From positions 1 to 17,641 of the forward strand of contig CAMAYM010000055.1 of assembly GCA_945862495.1 (NCBI GenBank): 17,641 nucleotides of DNA, given 5' to 3'. The DNA is from Bordetella parapertussis (GTDB taxonomy: Bacteria > Pseudomonadota > Gammaproteobacteria > Burkholderiales > Burkholderiaceae_B). Both the position numbers and the translations under genes were made by a program. This document shows positions 14,466 through 17,641 of this stretch, piece by piece. Below the pieces are notes generated by a model. The model was given only the letters and a program-made list of their open reading frames with translations. It was not told where the DNA came from and did no database searches. Numbering within the stretch: the stretch's first letter is position 1; every line of letters starts with the position of its first letter.

Positions 14466-14945
14466 GTTTCCGTTTGGTGAGTATTGGTCAGAATTGTTGA
14501 GATATCTAGCAACACGAAGATCAATCTCACCACATCAAGGTTTAATTTTTAAGACATCCGATACCAAAAAAACAATCAAAGCTAAGATTTATTTAACCGC
14601 AAAAAAACACAATCTGAGAGCGCCAAAAGTGGTTAGACCTTTTAAATAGCGGAAAGACACAAGGGTCACTCAAACGCACTGATGCATATTATAAATACTT
14701 CACCCTCTTTTCTAATATTGTCCTCGTGCTTTAACGACAAAAGCTCTCAATTACTCTCATTCAGAATGCTAAATCCGCGAACGCTGTCCTTTCCACCTTC
14801 ATTTTCCCTAGTGCGAGCTTTCACGAGGATTATTTGCACTCGCCGAACGGGCTTGATCCATAATTGAGACTTGCTCTGTGCCCGCTCACGGCGTTTCTTT
14901 TAGCGAAGCGTCTAGCTACCTTTTTAACCCTTTGGACCTGCACAC
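14466..14945. promoter_or_regulatory. 480-base divergent region before the MbtH/NRPS operon, with CTCTCA double repeat
   Basis: The region separates the leftward DUF697 gene from the rightward MbtH gene. CTCTCA at 14744-14749 and 14754-14759 (10 bases apart) fits the pattern seen at 5370 and 8877. A TATAAT-like -10 box is readable on the minus strand at 14693-14688, without a clear -35 box. No convincing rightward -10 box was found near the repeat. If the NRPS promoter lies at the repeat, the leader would be up to about 170 bases long. No tRNA, known riboswitch or credible small gene is seen; two + strand ORFs here (14464-14649 and 14682-14867) look like chance. Confidence 0.5.
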
Positions 14946-15182
14946 ATGACCACACAAACCACACCCGCCCTGAACGCTTACACCATAGACGGCGATCTGT
15001 TTAAAGTGATTAAAAATGCTGAAGGTCAATACTCACTCTGGCCTGAAAAGAAACTCACCCCTGCTGGCTGGACGGAAACAGGGTTTTCGGGCTCTAAAAG
15101 CGAAGCGACTGCTTATGTAGACAGAGAATGGACAGACATGCGTCCCTTAAGTCTTCAAAAAGCAATGGCGGCACAGAAGTGA
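14946..15182 (+). CDS. MbtH-like protein (NRPS adenylation-domain partner)
   Basis: The 78-residue protein carries the MbtH signature: FKVIKNAEGQYSLWPEKK (19-36), PAGWTETGFSGSKSEATAYVDREWTDMRPLSL (from 39). The three conserved tryptophans (W33, W42, W62) and the DMRP.SL end are present. The usual Cys-Leu pair in SK.ECLAYI is Ala-Thr here. MbtH proteins bind the adenylation domain of an NRPS and are needed for its folding or activity. The stop codon TGA overlaps the ATG of the NRPS (TGATG at 15180-15184), so translation is coupled and the partner is clear. This order matches ybdZ-entF of the enterobactin locus. The ribosome site is weak (GGA about 10 bases upstream). Confidence 0.95.
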   Translation: MTTQTTPALNAYTIDGDLFKVIKNAEGQYSLWPEKKLTPAGWTETGFSGSKSEATAYVDREWTDMRPLSLQKAMAAQK

Positions 15183-17641
15183 TGTCTGGACAGCTCGCGA
15201 GTGCTCAGCGCTTTGTTTGGTACCACCAGTTAATTGATCCCTCCTGCCCGGCTTACAACGTGGCGCAGTTCATACGGATCAATGGTCAGCTCGACATCCC
15301 CGCTTTCAATCGCGCGCACAACTGTATCGTTCGCGGAACAGAGGTTTTTCGCTTACGGTTCTCGAGCGTGAATGGTGAGCCCAGTCAACGCGTTGTCCCT
15401 GCACAAGATATTGAACTTGAATATTGGGATATGTGTGATGCGTTGGATCCCCACGCTGAGGCCAACGAACTATTAAAAAGACTCGAACTCGAACCTATCG
15501 ATCTTGAAAACGGACCTCATTGCCGTTTTGGACTCATCAGACTCGCTGAGCAGGAGTGGATCTACTACTCGCTGTTTCATCATCTCATCCTTGATGCGCC
15601 TGGCGCTGCATATTTTACAGAGGCTTTGGTTGAGTGCTACACGACACGTGCGACAGAATTTGTCGACCGCAATATCAGTTGGTCAGAAGCTGTTGAACAA
15701 GATGCTGCATACAAGGCAAGTCCGAAATGGGATGAGGATAAAAACTTTTGGCTTGAAAAGCTCGCCGGAATTCCTTCTCCTGCGACCCTCTGCCCTAAGC
15801 CCTTTAAACGTTTAGACTTATCCAGACCTTTATCCGTTTCCATAGACATGCCGCGTGCGCTCTACACGGAGATCACGCAGTGGGGCGTCACAACCGGCCG
15901 CAGTGCTTATGCAAGCTTTGCCACCGCTGTGGTGATGTACCTGTCCAAAATGACAGGCACCAAAGACGTATGTGTCGGCACACCGACAGCCGGACGTATC
16001 AAAAACACGCGTACCTTAATCGGCATGCTGGCAAATGCCGTGCCTCTGCGCGTGTCGGTAGAGGACTCTGATACCGTTGGAGAACTCACCAAGCGCATCG
16101 CGCGTGAAACGCGCCTTGGCTTGCGACACAATCGATTTCCTTATGGTGAAATCGCTGCAATGCATCGCCAGATGAATCTGGATGCCCCTTTTTCATTTTT
16201 GATTAATCACTTAGTCTTTGATCAGTTGTTGGACTTTGGCGGAGCCACTGGACTTGTCGAAACACGAGGCGCTGGCGCAATCGCCGACCTTGAGTTTCAA
16301 ATATTTGATCGATCAGACGATGGTCCTGTTCAACTCAGAATGGACTACAACGCAGGGCGCTACAACGAACAACAAGCGCACGAACATCTCTTACGTTTGT
16401 ACCATTTGCTCTCCAAGCTTCCCTCGCTGACAGACACGACCATCGCCACGATCTCCTTGTTAAGCAAGGACGAACACTCGCTTGTTCTGCAGCAGTCTAC
16501 TGGCCTGATACATACGCTCGACCCCGCCATCCGACATTTACCAGACTTATTCGAAGCTCAGGTCATCAAATATCCAGATGTACCCGCGTTGATGTTCGAC
16601 GATCAAGGTCGCGTTGCGACACTCAGCTATCTCGAACTAGACGAGCGTGCCAATCAGCTAGCACGCTATCTTATTCGGCAGGGCATCGGCTCTGAACAGA
16701 AGGTCAGCATTTTGCTGCAACGCTCTCCCGAGTTGATTGTCTCAATCCTTGCGGTACTCAAAGCGGGTGCCGCGTATGTACCCCTTGACCCAGACTACCC
16801 TCCCGCTCGTCTCCAATACTTGATCAAGGATAGTGACTCGAGCCACGTTATTTCGATATCTGAGCATTTTCAAATGCCGGAGCTTGAAGAGGTGCTTGGA
16901 GAACAGAAACGTATTGATTTAGAGGACTTTGCAGTCAGTCTGACGATTCAGACATTTGACAGTGCCATCGTCACCGATAGCCAGAGGCTCAGGCCACTAT
17001 TACCAGACAACCTGGCCTATATCATTTACACCTCTGGCTCAACCGGCAATCCCAAAGGGGTGGGCGTGCCGCACCGTGGGGTCTTGAATATGGCTCGAGC
17101 CAAAGATCAATATCTTGCCATTCAGGCGGGCGATCGAGTCTTACAGTTTGCCTCACACGCCTTTGATGGAAGTGTTCAAGAGATCTGGTCGGCCTTCGCT
17201 GCTGGCGCAACACTTGTGCTGCCTGCAACCTCTATGCGCATGAATACCGCTGCAAATATTTCAGAGCATCTTGCCCAATTTGCGGTCACGCACGCCACAT
17301 TGCCGCCTGCCTTAGTCAAACTATTAGACGAAAGCGCAATTGCGCCACTGCGAACGCTTTGCGTCGCGGGTGAAGTGTGTCCGCCCGAACTCGTTGAGCG
17401 TTTTGCTGCGAATAGACGCATGGTCAATGCCTACGGCCCAACAGAAGTGACCGTCTGTGCGGCTATGAGCCCACCGCTTCGCTTCGACGCCACAGCAGAA
17501 AACAATCATGCCGTCCCGATCGGTGCGCAAATTGAAAACGTTGATGATTACATTTTGGATGCGTCACTTGAGCTCGTGCCAAATGAAACCATTGGCGAGC
17601 TCTATGTTGCGGGCGCAGGTGTCACGCGTGGATACATTGGT
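15182..17641 (+). CDS. Nonribosomal peptide synthetase, condensation-adenylation (3' end outside the window)
   Basis: The frame is open from ATG 15182 to the window edge, giving 820 residues. Residues 4-430 are a condensation domain that begins right at the N-terminus. Its active-site motif is HHLILDA (133-139), with GTPTAGR (266-272) and IGMLANAVPLRV (280-291). The stretch from LRHNRFPYGE to FDRSDDGPVQLRMDYN resembles EntF-type siderophore condensation domains. Residues about 450-820 are an adenylation domain: LSYLEL (481-486), LKAGAAYVPLDPDYP (526-540), YTSGSTGNPKG (616-626), FDGS (661-664), NAYGPTE (749-755) and GELYVAGAGVTRGYIG at the edge. Lining up by hand with GrsA PheA, the specificity residues read D-G-Q-A-C-A-A-V-C, with the final lysine off the edge; I know no amino acid for this code. 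Starting with a condensation domain, it either accepts a chain from another synthetase or acylates its first residue. Confidence 0.95.
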   Translation, partial: MSGQLASAQRFVWYHQLIDPSCPAYNVAQFIRINGQLDIPAFNRAHNCIVRGTEVFRLRFSSVNGEPSQRVVPAQDIELEYWDMCDALDPHAEANELLKRLELEPIDLENGPHCRFGLIRLAEQEWIYYSLFHHLILDAPGAAYFTEALVECYTTRATEFVDRNISWSEAVEQDAAYKASPKWDEDKNFWLEKLAGIPSPATLCPKPFKRLDLSRPLSVSIDMPRALYTEITQWGVTTGRSAYASFATAVVMYLSKMTGTKDVCVGTPTAGRIKNTRTLIGMLANAVPLRVSVEDSDTVGELTKRIARETRLGLRHNRFPYGEIAAMHRQMNLDAPFSFLINHLVFDQLLDFGGATGLVETRGAGAIADLEFQIFDRSDDGPVQLRMDYNAGRYNEQQAHEHLLRLYHLLSKLPSLTDTTIATISLLSKDEHSLVLQQSTGLIHTLDPAIRHLPDLFEAQVIKYPDVPALMFDDQGRVATLSYLELDERANQLARYLIRQGIGSEQKVSILLQRSPELIVSILAVLKAGAAYVPLDPDYPPARLQYLIKDSDSSHVISISEHFQMPELEEVLGEQKRIDLEDFAVSLTIQTFDSAIVTDSQRLRPLLPDNLAYIIYTSGSTGNPKGVGVPHRGVLNMARAKDQYLAIQAGDRVLQFASHAFDGSVQEIWSAFAAGATLVLPATSMRMNTAANISEHLAQFAVTHATLPPALVKLLDESAIAPLRTLCVAGEVCPPELVERFAANRRMVNAYGPTEVTVCAAMSPPLRFDATAENNHAVPIGAQIENVDDYILDASLELVPNETIGELYVAGAGVTRGYIG

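Noticed and set aside
14464..14649. Small + strand ORF in the long intergenic region, and another at 14682-14867
   Set aside because: No ribosome site, no recognisable protein features, and the first overlaps the start of the DUF697 gene on the other strand.
1..17641. tRNA genes, CRISPR arrays, insertion sequences and integration sites
   Set aside because: No cloverleaf-like sequence, regular spaced repeat array, transposase gene or flanking terminal repeat was seen.

Overview
The window (17,641 bases, GC content in the mid-40s by eye) is bacterial chromosome, Gram-negative by content: Sec signal peptides, periplasmic solute-binding proteins, and a surface-adhesin E type secreted protein of the kind common in Burkholderiales. 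A low-GC betaproteobacterium is my best guess, but no rRNA or other marker gene fixes this. Both ends cut through genes: an exported-protein-like gene on the left and a large nonribosomal peptide synthetase (NRPS) on the right.

Layout. (1) 3-869 (+): the tail of an unrecognised protein, ending at a strong terminator shared with the opposite strand. (2) 5305-931 (-): a probable five-gene operon in the order DUF697-like membrane protein, orphan ParA/MinD-type ATPase, a second DUF697-like protein with a long Lys-rich disordered N-terminus, an ABC exporter of the PvdE/SyrD/YojI (cyclic-peptide/siderophore precursor) type, and a small membrane protein with an internal duplication. (3) 7095-5436 (-): surface-adhesin E-like secreted protein plus an MgtC/SapB-DUF4010 membrane protein. 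(4) 7254-7874 (+): carboxymuconolactone decarboxylase family protein. (5) 8774-7938 (-): unrecognised exported protein. (6) 8998-12764 (+): four tightly packed genes, namely a periplasmic family-3 solute-binding protein, a class I methyltransferase, a solute-binding protein fused to an ABC permease, and a second permease, with no ATPase subunit in view. (7) 14465-12820 (-): a third DUF697-like protein and an SPFH/Band 7 membrane protein. (8) 14946-17641 (+): an MbtH-like protein overlapping the start codon of an NRPS (condensation plus adenylation, running off the window), arranged like ybdZ-entF in enterobactin loci.

How they may work together. The MbtH/NRPS pair makes a peptide, and the PvdE/SyrD-type exporter about 12 kb away is the class that moves such peptides across the inner membrane. 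Between them lie genes that look more like spatial organisers than enzymes: a ParA ATPase with no ParB, three DUF697 paralogues, and a flotillin-like SPFH protein. A 16-base pattern, CTCWCARTTRCTCWCA (two 6-base repeats exactly 10 bases apart), occurs in three intergenic regions: before the ParA/DUF697/exporter operon, in the divergent region before the solute-binding/methyltransferase operon, and between the third DUF697 gene and the NRPS operon. That shared site is the best sequence evidence that these separate transcription units form one regulon. The idea of a positioned, membrane-organised peptide-synthesis and export assembly is my inference, not something the sequence proves.
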